Source: Verrucomicrobiaceae bacterium (GTDB lineage Bacteria > Verrucomicrobiota > Verrucomicrobiia > Verrucomicrobiales > Verrucomicrobiaceae). Taken from it: DNA of 64,000 bases. The notes below the pieces were generated by a model, which saw nothing but the letters and a program-made list of their open reading frames with translations, did not search any database and was not told where the DNA came from. Numbering within the stretch: position 1 is the first letter of the stretch; every line of letters begins with the position of its first letter. The position numbers and the translations under genes are program-made. Shown one piece after another: positions 18,073-26,216 of this stretch. The stretch covers positions 1 to 64,000 of the forward strand of contig JAIXYN010000012.1 of NCBI GenBank assembly GCA_027490195.1, written 5' to 3'.

Positions 18073-18237
18073 CAGACTTGAGCATGGGATGCCGATGCTG
18101 CGGGTGCGACGTTGCTTTTGCAGGGCGGGTTCAGAACGAAGTGCGTTGTTCACCATGCGAAAGCGGTAGCTCCGATGCAGGCTTGCGCCTTGCATCTTCG
18201 CGACCGCACTCCAAAACGCTGTCGCGCGTTTGTGGGC

Positions 18238-19236
18238 TCACCCCCCAATCGCTATCATTCGCCGGTTGGGCTGGTAGTTGTGGCGGAAGTCGTGTTCCTT
18301 GGGTTTGCGGGCGACGACGTTTTGGAAGAAGGCGGCGAGTTCGGGGTCGGTGCAGCCGGCGCGGAGGACGGTGCGGAGGTCGAACTCTAGGTAGCTGCCG
18401 AGGCAGGGGCGGAGCTTGCCGTCGCAGGTGAGGCGGAGTTTGTTGCAGTTCTCGCAGAAGTGCAGGTTCGTCATCGCGCCGATGAAGCCGATCTTCTGGC
18501 CGGTGGCGGGGATGAGATGGTAGGCGGCGGGGCCGTTGGTCTTGAAATCGGGCAGGGGGGTGAGCGGGCCTGTGGTCTGCTCGACGAGCTGCTTGGCGAT
18601 GCCGATAGGGAGGAAGTTGTCCTCGCTCAGGACGTCCTGGGTGCTGACGGGCATGAGCTCGATGAAGCGGAGGAGGGCGTTCTTTTCGCGGGCGAAATTG
18701 ATGAGGGCGGGCAGTTCGTTCTCGGTCTGGCCTTTCATCAGGACGCAGTTGAGCTTGATGGACTGGAAGCCGGCGGCGATGGCGGCGTCGATGCCTTCGA
18801 GGACGCGGGGGAGGAGGTCGCGGCTGGTGGTGTGCTGGTAGGTGGCGCGGTCGAGGGAATCAAGGGAGATGTTGGCGGTGCGGACACCGGCTTTGACGAG
18901 GCGTTCGGCCATGGTGACGCCGTCTTCGACTTTGGCGAGGAGGGTGCCGTTGGTGGAGATGCCGATGTCGTCGATGCCGGGGATCTGGGCGAGATTGGCA
19001 CAGAAACCGTCCACGCCGGGGCGGGTGAGGGGTTCGCCGCCGGTGACGCGGATTTTTTTGATGCCGAGGGTGGCACCGACTCGGACGGTGCGCAGGAGTT
19101 CCTCATAGCTGAGGGTTTCGTCCTTGGCGAACCAGGCCTGCTCCTCTTCGGGCATGCAGTATCGGCAGCGTTCGTTGCACCGGTCGGTGATTGAAACGCG
19201 CAGGTAGGAGATGCGATGGCCGAAGAGGTCTTCCAC
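18238..19236 (-). CDS. moaA: GTP 3',8-cyclase MoaA (radical SAM)
   Basis: 332 aa. The radical-SAM 4Fe-4S site is CNERCRYC at about residue 18; the second cluster is bound by the C-terminal CENCNKLRLTCDGKLRPC. Also present are IRVTGGEPLTRPGV, STNGTLL and NISLDSLD, and the protein ends in Gly-Gly as active MoaA proteins do. It rearranges GTP to the cyclic intermediate used by MoaC, the first step of molybdenum cofactor synthesis. Its 3' neighbour on the same strand is moaC. The upstream side (19237-19450) carries a MITE-like palindrome. Confidence 0.97.
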   Translation of the reverse strand: MEDLFGHRISYLRVSITDRCNERCRYCMPEEEQAWFAKDETLSYEELLRTVRVGATLGIKKIRVTGGEPLTRPGVDGFCANLAQIPGIDDIGISTNGTLLAKVEDGVTMAERLVKAGVRTANISLDSLDRATYQHTTSRDLLPRVLEGIDAAIAAGFQSIKLNCVLMKGQTENELPALINFAREKNALLRFIELMPVSTQDVLSEDNFLPIGIAKQLVEQTTGPLTPLPDFKTNGPAAYHLIPATGQKIGFIGAMTNLHFCENCNKLRLTCDGKLRPCLGSYLEFDLRTVLRAGCTDPELAAFFQNVVARKPKEHDFRHNYQPNRRMIAIGG

Positions 19237-19341
19237 AGGAGGGGGGTTCTAACCACAGACTACGCTCCGGCTCAAGCTTGGGTATGAAGTCAATGTTTTG
19301 GGAGGGGGCTGTGATTCCATGCTTCCTCTGGGATTCAGCTG

Positions 19342-19422
19342 AAATGACGAATGAGTAAATCCGAATGACGAAGTAACTCCGAATGCCGAAGCTCGAACTT
19401 CGGCATTGGTGATTCGTCATTT
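19342..19422. repeat. MITE-like nested palindrome (81 bp)
   Basis: Perfect 11-bp terminal inverted repeats AAATGACGAAT / ATTCGTCATTT (19342-19352, 19412-19422) enclose a perfect 10-bp hairpin AATGCCGAAG-ctcgaa-CTTCGGCATT (19382-19407) and two further CCGAATG(A/C)CGAAG copies. The gap between phoR and moaA (19237-19450) otherwise holds nothing. Confidence 0.8.
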
Positions 19423-19450
19423 GGCCGACGTCGAATGCATCAGCGTTTCG

Positions 19451-20701
19451 CTAAGCCTGCTGCAGTGGCAGGCGCATCGTGAAGGTGGTCTCGATGCCGG
19501 GGGAGCTGGTGAGTTCGATGGTGCCGCCGTGGGCTTCGACGGCGCGGCGGACGATGGAGAGGCCGAGGCCTGTGCCTTTGATCTGGGAGGAGTGGTGCTT
19601 GTTGCCACGGTAGAAGCGTTTGAAGACGAAAGGCAGATCGTGCGCGGGGATGCCGATGCCGTTGTCGCTGACTTTGAGGATACAGGTGTCTTTCTGCCAT
19701 TCTCCGGAGACGCGGATAAGGAGGCCGGGTTTGGTGTTCTCCTTGATGGAGTTTTCGATGAGGTTGGTGAAGATCTGATCCCAGTAGAAGCGGTCGCCGG
19801 TGAGCAGGCAGTCGCTTTTGGGGAAGTCGAGCACGATGCGGGCATCACGGCCTTCGAGCATGGGGGCGAGGTGATCTGCGGCGTCCTCGGCGCAGTCGTG
19901 CACATCAAAGGGCTCTTTGTTGAGAGAGCTGCTGGCGTCTTCCAAGCGAGAGATGGCGAGCATGTCCTCAATGATGCGGGCAATGCGCTTTCCGTGCTTT
20001 TCCATGACATCGAGGCTACGTTTCATCGTGGGGGATGATTTGGCCGCGTCATCCTGCAGCATTTCGATGTAGCCGTTGATGAGGGTTAGCGGGGTGCGCA
20101 GCTCATGGGAGGCATTGGCGACGAAATCCCGGCGAATCTGCTCGGTCATGGCGGACTCGGTCACGTCCTGGATCATGAGCCAGGCGCCGCCACCCACATC
20201 GGCACCCAGCGGGGCGGCTTCGATGATGAAATAACGGCCACCCAGATTGGACCCGGCCCCCACGTCTGAGGGGAGCATCTGGATGCGGCGCGTGGTGTGA
20301 CGTTTTTCGGTAATGGATTCCTGTACGAGGTCGGAGATCTGGTGATCGCGCACATCCTCAATGAGTGGGCGTCCGACGTGGATATCCTTGCGGTGCAGCA
20401 GTTCTTTCAGCGGCGCATTGGCGTAGCGGATGCGCAGGTGGTTGTCCACCAGCACCAAGCCCTGGCTGATTTCATCGAGCAGGGATTCAAAGACGCGGCG
20501 CTGCTCGGCCTGCTGCTCGGCCTGCTGGCGGGCGAGAAAGACCGTGGTGGAATGCAACGGCAGCAGATCTGCATCGCGCGCTCTCAGGCCGAGGTTTTTG
20601 GCCACTCCCTCCCAGCGTTTCGTCCAGTGCTTCTCACGCCGTGCCCAGGCAAAAAGGCAGATGCCAAGCATCAGGGCGAGAAAGAGGGCGAGGGTGGTCA
20701 T
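19451..20701 (-). CDS. phoR: Phosphate-type sensor histidine kinase (PhoR-like)
   Basis: 416 aa. One N-terminal membrane segment (LALFLALMLGICLFAW), a short coiled coil rich in Gln/Glu, a PAS domain (SLLDEISQGLVLVDNHLRIRYAN), then HisKA (FVANASHELRTPLTLINGYIEML) and HATPase (NLIENSIKEN, VSDNGIGIP, GTGLGLSIVRRAVEAHGG). This single-TM, PAS-containing layout without a periplasmic domain is the PhoR type, which senses phosphate status through the Pst/PhoU system. It overlaps the phoB-like gene by 4 bp, so the two are coupled, and phoU lies in the divergent cluster. The assignment to phosphate sensing rests on this context and the architecture. Confidence 0.87.
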   Translation of the reverse strand: MTTLALFLALMLGICLFAWARREKHWTKRWEGVAKNLGLRARDADLLPLHSTTVFLARQQAEQQAEQRRVFESLLDEISQGLVLVDNHLRIRYANAPLKELLHRKDIHVGRPLIEDVRDHQISDLVQESITEKRHTTRRIQMLPSDVGAGSNLGGRYFIIEAAPLGADVGGGAWLMIQDVTESAMTEQIRRDFVANASHELRTPLTLINGYIEMLQDDAAKSSPTMKRSLDVMEKHGKRIARIIEDMLAISRLEDASSSLNKEPFDVHDCAEDAADHLAPMLEGRDARIVLDFPKSDCLLTGDRFYWDQIFTNLIENSIKENTKPGLLIRVSGEWQKDTCILKVSDNGIGIPAHDLPFVFKRFYRGNKHHSSQIKGTGLGLSIVRRAVEAHGGTIELTSSPGIETTFTMRLPLQQA

Positions 20702-21396
20702 GCAGGCTGGGAGGCGGGGAGTTCCGTCTGGAACTGGAAGCCGGTGCCACGAATGGTGACGATATGTTCGCCTGCTGCACCGAGTTTTTCACGCAGGCGC
20801 TTGATATGTGTGTCGAGGGTACGGGTGGCGACATCGCTGTTGTAGCCCCAGACATCGCGCAGGAGGTCGGCGCGGCTGTGTACGGCGGTGTCGTTTTCCA
20901 TGAGGGTGGTTAGCAGCTTGAACTCGATGGTGGTCAGGTCCAGGGCCGTGCCGTCCAGGAAGAGCTTCATGTTTTTGCGGTCCAGCATGAAGCGGCCACG
21001 TTGGATTTCCGAAACGTGGGTGACCTTCTTCACACGGCGGAGCACCGCGCTGATGCGCAGGTAGAGCTCGCGCGGGCTGAAGGGCTTGGTGAGGTAGTCG
21101 TCCGCGCCGAGTTCGAGGCCGGCTATCTTGTCGGTGACCTGGCCTTTGGCGGTGAGGATGATGACGGGGATGGGAGCGGTACGAGTGTCTGCACGCAGGC
21201 GCTTGAAGATCTGCAGGCCGTCCAGGCCAGGCAGCATCAGGTCCAGCACAATGATCTCCGGCTGCTGAGCCAGCACAGCAGGCATGACCTGCAGACCATT
21301 GCCGATGCAGATCGCCTCATGCCCTTCACGACTGAGATGGAGGGAGATAAGTTCCGCTATGTCAGATTCATCCTCAACGATTAGTATCTTGCTCAT
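20698..21396 (-). CDS. phoB: OmpR/PhoB-family response regulator
   Basis: 232 aa. Receiver domain with ILIVEDESDIAEL, phospho-acceptor Asp in IIVLDLMLPGLDG, Thr in VIILTAKG and Lys in DYLTKPFSPREL; then a winged-helix DNA-binding domain (LTTIEFKLLTTLMEND, DVWGYNSDVATRTLDTHIKRLREKLG). Both are intact. It is upstream of and overlaps its cognate kinase gene. Its divergent neighbours are a glycosyltransferase, a phosphoesterase and phoU, so it most probably acts as PhoB and may control that cluster through the 177-bp intergenic region. Confidence 0.88.
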   Translation of the reverse strand: MSKILIVEDESDIAELISLHLSREGHEAICIGNGLQVMPAVLAQQPEIIVLDLMLPGLDGLQIFKRLRADTRTAPIPVIILTAKGQVTDKIAGLELGADDYLTKPFSPRELYLRISAVLRRVKKVTHVSEIQRGRFMLDRKNMKLFLDGTALDLTTIEFKLLTTLMENDTAVHSRADLLRDVWGYNSDVATRTLDTHIKRLREKLGAAGEHIVTIRGTGFQFQTELPASQPA

Positions 21397-21573
21397 GGAG
21401 TGGCTTTGTGACGTGGCCGTGCCATCGGCAAACCGATGATGGCAACGAAGGCGTCACATGGCAACAGTCTTGCTTTCTTCACAGATAACAAGCGTGACGG
21501 ATTCGTCACGGTGACAAAGTTGGACTGCATTCCCGGATGCGCTTCATCCATCACTCGTTAAATATCTCCCATC
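21397..21573. promoter_or_regulatory. Divergent regulatory region between phoB and the GT4 gene
   Basis: This 177-bp divergent intergenic region contains several GTGAC/GTCAC words. The best site is a perfect palindrome CGTGACG-gatt-CGTCACG (21493-21510), followed directly by GTGACA. CGTCACAT also occurs near 21450 and again before phoU (CCGTCACATTGAGTC, about 23570). The arrangement suits a shared regulator, possibly PhoB, although the classical 11-bp-spaced pho box is not seen. Confidence 0.4.
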
Positions 21574-22695
21574 ATGAGGGTTCTCATCGTCACCGACACG
21601 TATCCGCCAGACATCAATGGCGTGGCGCGGACGCTGCACACCCTCGGGGTGGGACTGGTGCGCCGGGGGCATGTGGTGGAGGTGGTGACCACGGTGGAGT
21701 CGGAGGAGGGACTGCAGCGCCATGTGATGCACTCGATGCCGCTGCCCGGCTATCCGGGGCTGCGATTTGGCTTTGCCTCTACGCGCCAGATGCTGGAGCT
21801 CTTTGACAGCTTCAGGCCGGACGTGCTGTACGTCGCCACGGAGACCCTCATGGGCATCTCCGCCATCCGTGCGGCGGGGAAGCGCGACATCCCGGTGGTT
21901 TCAGGCTTTCACACCAATTTTCAAAACTACCTGGAAGACTACCACCTGCCGGGTCTGGAAACCGTGGCGCAGGGCGTGCTGCGGACGATCCACAACCAGA
22001 CGGCGCGGACGCTGACTCCTTCCGCAGACACGGCTGCCATGCTGGAGCGCTGGGGCATCCAGAACGTGGGAGTGCTGGGGCGCGGGGTGGACACGGAGAT
22101 GTTTGACCCGATTCGCCGGGATGCGGAGCTGCGGCAGAGCTGGGGCGCGGATGAGAGCACCCCTGTGGCCATTTATGTGGGCCGTGTGGCGGCGGAAAAG
22201 AATCTGGAGCTGGTGGTGCGCTCGTTTGATGTTTTCAAAGAGGTGCAGCCGAAGGCGCGCATGGTCATCGTGGGCAATGGGCCGCGCCTGGAGTCCCTCA
22301 AAGAGGAGCGCCCAGAGTTTCACTATGCCGGAGCGCGCACGGGGGAGGATCTGGCGGTGCATTATGCCTCGGGGGATGTGTTTCTCTTTCCCAGCATCAC
22401 GGAGACGTTTGGCAATGTGGTGCTTGAAGCGATGGCGGCGGGGCTAGGCGTGGTGGCATATGACTATGCCGCACCGCGCCTGCTGATCCGTTCGGGTGAA
22501 AATGGCTGGCTCGCGCCTTTCAATGAAGAGGGGGCCTTCTTGGCGCAGACTCGCGTGGCCGCCGCTGAATGGCAGAATGAGGCGCTGCGCTTTGCTGCAC
22601 GGCAGTCGGCCTTTGATCTGGGCTGGGAGCGGGTGATTGAACAATTTGAACACGAACTGGCATCAGTGATGCCTAAAATGAACGTTTTGATGTGA
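21574..22695 (+). CDS. GT4-family glycosyltransferase (Agt/SqdX-like glycolipid synthase candidate)
   Basis: 373 aa, GT-B fold. The N-terminal half starts MRVLIVTDTYPPDINGVARTL, the acceptor-side motif common to SqdX and diacylglycerol glycosyltransferases, followed by PDVLYVATETLMGISA and SGFHTNFQNYLEDY. The C-terminal half has VAIYVGRVAAEKNLELVV and the E-x7-E motif in SITETFGNVVLEAMAAG, the retaining nucleotide-sugar site. It probably glycosylates diacylglycerol at the inner membrane. The next gene starts within its stop codon (TGATG) and encodes a phosphoesterase like PlcP. In Sinorhizobium and marine bacteria a PlcP/Agt pair replaces phospholipids with glycolipids during phosphate shortage. 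The sugar donor is not predictable here. Confidence 0.85.
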   Translation: MRVLIVTDTYPPDINGVARTLHTLGVGLVRRGHVVEVVTTVESEEGLQRHVMHSMPLPGYPGLRFGFASTRQMLELFDSFRPDVLYVATETLMGISAIRAAGKRDIPVVSGFHTNFQNYLEDYHLPGLETVAQGVLRTIHNQTARTLTPSADTAAMLERWGIQNVGVLGRGVDTEMFDPIRRDAELRQSWGADESTPVAIYVGRVAAEKNLELVVRSFDVFKEVQPKARMVIVGNGPRLESLKEERPEFHYAGARTGEDLAVHYASGDVFLFPSITETFGNVVLEAMAAGLGVVAYDYAAPRLLIRSGENGWLAPFNEEGAFLAQTRVAAAEWQNEALRFAARQSAFDLGWERVIEQFEHELASVMPKMNVLM

Positions 22696-23564
22696 TGAGT
22701 GAAGCTGAACCAGTTCTGAACCCCGCCACCGGAAAGTCGAAGCTGCGCTTCAAGACCCTCTTCATTTCCGATGTGCATCTGGGCATGCCGGACAGCAAGG
22801 CCGCACAGGCCTCCCACTTCCTGCGCAACTGCCTGTGCGATAAACTGGTGCTCAATGGCGACATCATTGACGCCTGGCACCTGCGCCGCATGGGCGGCTG
22901 GAACAAGGGCCACACCAACTTCATCCGCACCGTGCTGCGCAAGATGGAGAAGGAGAGCACCGAGATCATCTACCTGCGTGGGAACCACGATGACGTGCTG
23001 GACCGCTTCATCCCGATCCAGTTCGAGCACTTCATCATCACGGACGAGCACATCCACCATACGGCGAAGGGAGACTACCTCGTAGTGCATGGAGACGGCT
23101 TTGATGCCATCAGCTCGAACCACGCTTGGCTGGCGCAGCTCGGCGGGCTGGGGTATAATTTCCTCCTGCGCATCAATCGTCTCTACAACGCGTATCGCGG
23201 GCTGCGCGGGAAGGAGCCCTTCTCCTTCAGCGCATGGGTGAAGCAGAAGGTGAAGTCCACCATCGGTGCTGTGGGCAAGTATGAAGATCAGTTGCAAAAC
23301 CTCGCCAAGCAGCGCGGCTGCATCGGCATCATTTGCGGCCACATCCACAAGGTTGACAACAAGATGGTCGGCACCACGCACTACCTCAATTCCGGTGACT
23401 GGGTCGAGTCCATGACCGCCATCGCTGAAAACCTCGACGGCACCTTTGAGATCATCACCTACCCCGAATTTTGCGAGCGTACGCACCGCGATCCGAAAGG
23501 CGCCGTGGCGGAGGTGGAGGAGGAATCTCCCCCGCCGGTGGAATCTTCTGTAATTCCAATGTAG
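22695..23564 (+). CDS. Calcineurin-like phosphoesterase, PlcP/LpxH-like
   Basis: 289 aa from the ATG overlapping the glycosyltransferase stop; a GTG at 22692 is also possible. Metallophosphoesterase motifs are in order: ISDVHLG, LNGDIIDAWHLRRMGGW, LRGNHDD, VVHGDGFD and CGHIHKV, all needed for a two-metal site. Such proteins are often annotated as UDP-2,3-diacylglucosamine hydrolase (LpxH), but the larger insert and linkage to a GT4 gene point to PlcP, the phospholipase C that releases diacylglycerol from membrane phospholipids under phosphate limitation. That product would be the acceptor for the upstream enzyme. The C-terminal tail is Glu/Pro-rich. phoU follows 30 bp later. True LpxH function cannot be excluded by sequence reading. 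Confidence 0.85.
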   Translation: MSEAEPVLNPATGKSKLRFKTLFISDVHLGMPDSKAAQASHFLRNCLCDKLVLNGDIIDAWHLRRMGGWNKGHTNFIRTVLRKMEKESTEIIYLRGNHDDVLDRFIPIQFEHFIITDEHIHHTAKGDYLVVHGDGFDAISSNHAWLAQLGGLGYNFLLRINRLYNAYRGLRGKEPFSFSAWVKQKVKSTIGAVGKYEDQLQNLAKQRGCIGIICGHIHKVDNKMVGTTHYLNSGDWVESMTAIAENLDGTFEIITYPEFCERTHRDPKGAVAEVEEESPPPVESSVIPM

Positions 23565-23594
23565 CGAAACCGTCACATTGAGTCATTTTAAGCC

Positions 23595-24296
23595 ATGCAC
23601 GAACACATTCTCTCCAGCTTCAACCATTCGCTCGACAAGCTGCGTGGCGACGTCCTCGCCATGGCCAGCATGGCGCGCAAGAACCTCGCCAGTGCCATGC
23701 GGGGGCTTTTGGAGCGTGACACCGACTTGTGCAACGCGGCCATCGCGGCAGATCAGGACGTGAACGAACTGGAGAAGAACGTCGATAAACACGGCATGCA
23801 GATTTTGGTAAAGTTTCAGCCCACCGCGCACGACCTGCGGCAGGTGATGGGGACGATCCGCGTGGCGAACAATCTTGAACGCATCGCCGACCAGGCGTCG
23901 AGCATCGCCAAACGTGCGCGCATCATCAACAACCTGCCCGAGTTTCCCGAAGTCAAACTCATCCAGCCCGTGTATTCGCTGTGCGACCGCAATCTGGACC
24001 TGAGCCTGGAAGCCTTCCTGAATGCCGACCCTGATGCCGCTGCAGCCGCCCGTCTGCTGGACAAGGAACTCGATGCCGCTGAGAAATCGCTGGATCGTCA
24101 AATCATCACCGTGATGGAGTCCCAGCACGCCGAGCTGGAAGGCTATATACACCTCATTTTCGTAGCGCGGTTTTTGGAACGCGTGGGCGACCACGCAAAG
24201 AACATTTGCGAAGACACGATCTTTATTGAGCGCGCCGAAGACATCCGCTTCAGCAAGGACAAGCGTGCGGAAGTGGCTGCTGCGGCGACGATGTGA
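23595..24296 (+). CDS. phoU: Phosphate signalling protein PhoU
   Basis: 233 aa, the usual length. It has the two three-helix repeats of PhoU, each with a metal-binding motif: VANNLERIADQASSIAKRA near residue 95 and VARFLERVGDHAKNICEDTIF near 195. PhoU links the Pst transporter to the PhoR kinase and represses the Pho regulon when phosphate is ample. No pst genes are in the window. The gene follows the phosphoesterase by 30 bp, with a GTCACATTGAGTCAT sequence in the gap that may be an additional control site. Confidence 0.96.
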   Translation: MHEHILSSFNHSLDKLRGDVLAMASMARKNLASAMRGLLERDTDLCNAAIAADQDVNELEKNVDKHGMQILVKFQPTAHDLRQVMGTIRVANNLERIADQASSIAKRARIINNLPEFPEVKLIQPVYSLCDRNLDLSLEAFLNADPDAAAAARLLDKELDAAEKSLDRQIITVMESQHAELEGYIHLIFVARFLERVGDHAKNICEDTIFIERAEDIRFSKDKRAEVAAAATM

Positions 24297-24313
24297 AGTG
24301 GGGGCTGTTCCTG

Positions 24314-24952
24314 ATGTCTTCGCCACTTCTCAAGCTTGATCGGCCGTATCAAGCCGTCCTATTTGACATGGACGGCACCCTGCTGGACTCCCGCGCCGCC
24401 GTGGAGCGCGTCTGGCACGAGTGGGCTGCCGGGCACGGACGTGATGCGGGCCCCGTTTTGGCCGTGTGCCATGGGCGGCGCACCATTGACACCGTCCGTG
24501 AGTTTGCCATCCCAGGTCTGGATGAGGAAGCGGAGGCGCGGAAGCTCGAAGCCCAGGAGATCGCCGACACTGACGGCGTCGTCGCCATTGCGGGTGCTGC
24601 GGAGCTTCTCGCACGGCTGCCAGTTGGTCGCTTCGCCGTCGTCACCTCCGCCAGTCGTGCGCTTGCCACGGCCCGTCTCACTGCTGCGGGTCTGCCGATC
24701 CCTGAGCTCATGATCAACGCCGAGATGGTGGCGCACGGCAAGCCTGATCCTGAGGGCTATATGAAGGGGGCCGCGCTCTGCGGCACCACGGCGGAACAAT
24801 GCCTGGTCTTCGAAGACGCCCCTGCTGGCATCGAGGCTGGCCGCCGCGCTGGCAGCGATGTTGTGGCCATCACCGCCGCGCGCCCGTTTCCTTTTGAGGC
24901 GGGGTGTCATGAGGTGCTGGATTACCAGCATGTGGAGTTTGAGCTGGCGTAG
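24314..24952 (+). CDS. HAD-superfamily phosphatase (beta-phosphoglucomutase/sugar phosphatase type)
   Basis: 212 aa from the ATG at 24314; the track GTG start at 24293 overlaps phoU. HAD motif I is VLFDMDGTLLDSRAAVERVW, motif II VVTSAS, motif III around HGKPDPEGY, and motif IV VFEDAPAGIEAGRRAG. A helical C1 cap sits between motifs I and II. This pattern matches subfamily IA sugar phosphatases (YfbT/HxpA-like), which hydrolyse hexose or pentose phosphates; the specific substrate is unknown. It follows phoU closely and may be in the same transcript. The end is followed by an inverted repeat and a terminator for the convergent gene. Confidence 0.88.
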   Translation: MSSPLLKLDRPYQAVLFDMDGTLLDSRAAVERVWHEWAAGHGRDAGPVLAVCHGRRTIDTVREFAIPGLDEEAEARKLEAQEIADTDGVVAIAGAAELLARLPVGRFAVVTSASRALATARLTAAGLPIPELMINAEMVAHGKPDPEGYMKGAALCGTTAEQCLVFEDAPAGIEAGRRAGSDVVAITAARPFPFEAGCHEVLDYQHVEFELA

Positions 24953-24966
24953 CGTAAAGTACTCAT

Positions 24967-25026
24967 GAGCTTTAGCTCATTCTGGAAGGTGCGGAATTTC
25001 CAGAACTCCAGAACGAGCTAAAGCTC
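24967..25026. repeat. Imperfect 20-bp inverted repeat
   Basis: Arms GAGCTTTAGCTCATTCTGGA (24967-24986) and TCCAGAACGAGCTAAAGCTC (25007-25026) pair at 19 of 20 positions around a 20-nt loop; each arm also contains its own palindrome (GAGCTTTAGCTC). It lies between convergent genes and could be a terminator-like structure for the HAD gene or a small mobile repeat. There is no T tract. Confidence 0.7.
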
Positions 25027-25042
25027 GAGACTAATTTTGCAT

Positions 25043-25070
25043 AAAAAAGGCGCTGTGTTTCCACAGCGCC
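25043..25070 (-). terminator. Intrinsic terminator of the ThuA-like gene
   Basis: Read on the minus strand: a perfect 9-bp stem GGCGCTGTG / CACAGCGCC with a 4-nt loop, followed by six T residues. It lies about 30 bp beyond the stop of the ThuA-like gene. Confidence 0.88.
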
Positions 25071-25097
25071 CTGGCTTGAATCAAACTCACTTCATCC

Positions 25098-26129
25098 TCA
25101 AGGAATGTTGCCCGGAGTGGAAACGCCTTCTTCGAGTTTGAGGGCCCACTTGATGCCGGCGAGGATCATTTCCTGGTAGGTCTCGGCGATCTCGGGACTG
25201 TTTTTGCGATCCTTGGTGCCGACTTTCCAGGTCGGATCCCAGACGTCTTCGCGGTGGCCGAGGGAGTTGTAATAGACACGACCTGCGCCGAATTCCTTGC
25301 ACCAGGAAACGGGGTAGTAGCGGCCTTTTTGGGCTTCGACATCCTTCAGGTCGGCATCCTTCTTGGGGTCTTCGATGTTCTTTTCCTTACGCTGTGCGGC
25401 TTCCGCTTTCAGCTGCTCAAGATTGGGGTGGGAGTTCAGACCGAGGAGGCCGTGGACCTTGGCTTTGTCGAAGGTCTTGATGATGTAGATTTCGTCGAAG
25501 ACTTTCCAGCCGAGGGGAACGGTCTTGGTGATGGGATGGGCAGGGTCATGAACGACCGGCTGGATTTCAACCTGGGATTTGTGGGTTTCGAATTCGCCGC
25601 CGAGCATGTCGATGTAGCCACGGAAGGGGTGGTAGGTGTCGGAACCGGAGTGCATGGCGATGAAGGCCTTGCCGCCTTCGATGAGCTTGGTGAAGCCGTC
25701 GCGGTCTGGGAAGAGGAGATCACCGGTGGTGTTGGCAAAGACGAAGCCGTCGTAGCCTTTGATTTTATCCAGCGCCATCTTGTCGGCCATGTAGGCTTTG
25801 ATCTTGTCGTTCCAGATCTTGTTGGCTTCATTGAAGTCTGCAGAAGCCTTGCTGAAGGCCTCCGCCTTCGCCTTGAAGGATTCTTCGGATTCCTTCTCAC
25901 CACGCACGGGGGCCTTGCCGGGATTCTTCGGCTGGCCTTCGGGCTGGTGGACGAAATCGACGGTGAAGGCACCGGACTTGGCACCGAGTTCGGCGAGGAC
26001 TTTCTCGGCGGTCTCGATGGAGGAATGACGGAAGCCAGTGGTGACAGTGACAACAAGGAGCTTCTTCGGCTCCGCATAGGCGGAGAGCGACAAAGCAGCG
26101 ACGAGCAGGAGCGTGAAGCGTTTGATCAT
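25098..26129 (-). CDS. Secreted ThuA-like domain protein (trehalose-utilisation family)
   Basis: 343 aa from the internal ATG (MIKRFTLLLVAALSLSAYAEP), which gives a clean Sec signal peptide; the track start adds five residues. The class-I-amidotransferase-like ThuA fold is seen in KKLLVVTVTTGFRHSSIE, GYDGFVFANTTGDLLF, KAFIAMHSGSDTYH, GYIDMLGGEFETH and the late VSWCKEFGAGRVYYNSLGHRED. ThuA-like proteins are widespread in PVC bacteria, often in sugar-degradation contexts, but their reaction is not settled. A Lys/Glu/Ala-rich helical insert at about 75-120 enlarges the protein compared with minimal members. It is a single gene with its own terminator. Confidence 0.9.
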   Translation of the reverse strand: MIKRFTLLLVAALSLSAYAEPKKLLVVTVTTGFRHSSIETAEKVLAELGAKSGAFTVDFVHQPEGQPKNPGKAPVRGEKESEESFKAKAEAFSKASADFNEANKIWNDKIKAYMADKMALDKIKGYDGFVFANTTGDLLFPDRDGFTKLIEGGKAFIAMHSGSDTYHPFRGYIDMLGGEFETHKSQVEIQPVVHDPAHPITKTVPLGWKVFDEIYIIKTFDKAKVHGLLGLNSHPNLEQLKAEAAQRKEKNIEDPKKDADLKDVEAQKGRYYPVSWCKEFGAGRVYYNSLGHREDVWDPTWKVGTKDRKNSPEIAETYQEMILAGIKWALKLEEGVSTPGNIP

Positions 26130-26216
26130 GGGTGGTAGAGGCAAACGTGGCGTGATGGGGATGTTTTGCAGGTGGAAAGTTCGATGAAAGCGAAGAACGG
26201 GGGCGTTTGAGGATAG

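Noticed and set aside
21493-21516. Classical pho box
   Set aside because: The GTGAC words are 17 bp apart and palindromic, not the 11-bp-spaced direct repeats of a standard pho box, so it is listed only as a candidate regulatory region.
22692-23564. Firm assignment of the phosphoesterase as LpxH
   Set aside because: The motifs are shared by LpxH and PlcP, and the linkage to a GT4 gene, phoBR and phoU favours PlcP. It is left as PlcP/LpxH-like.
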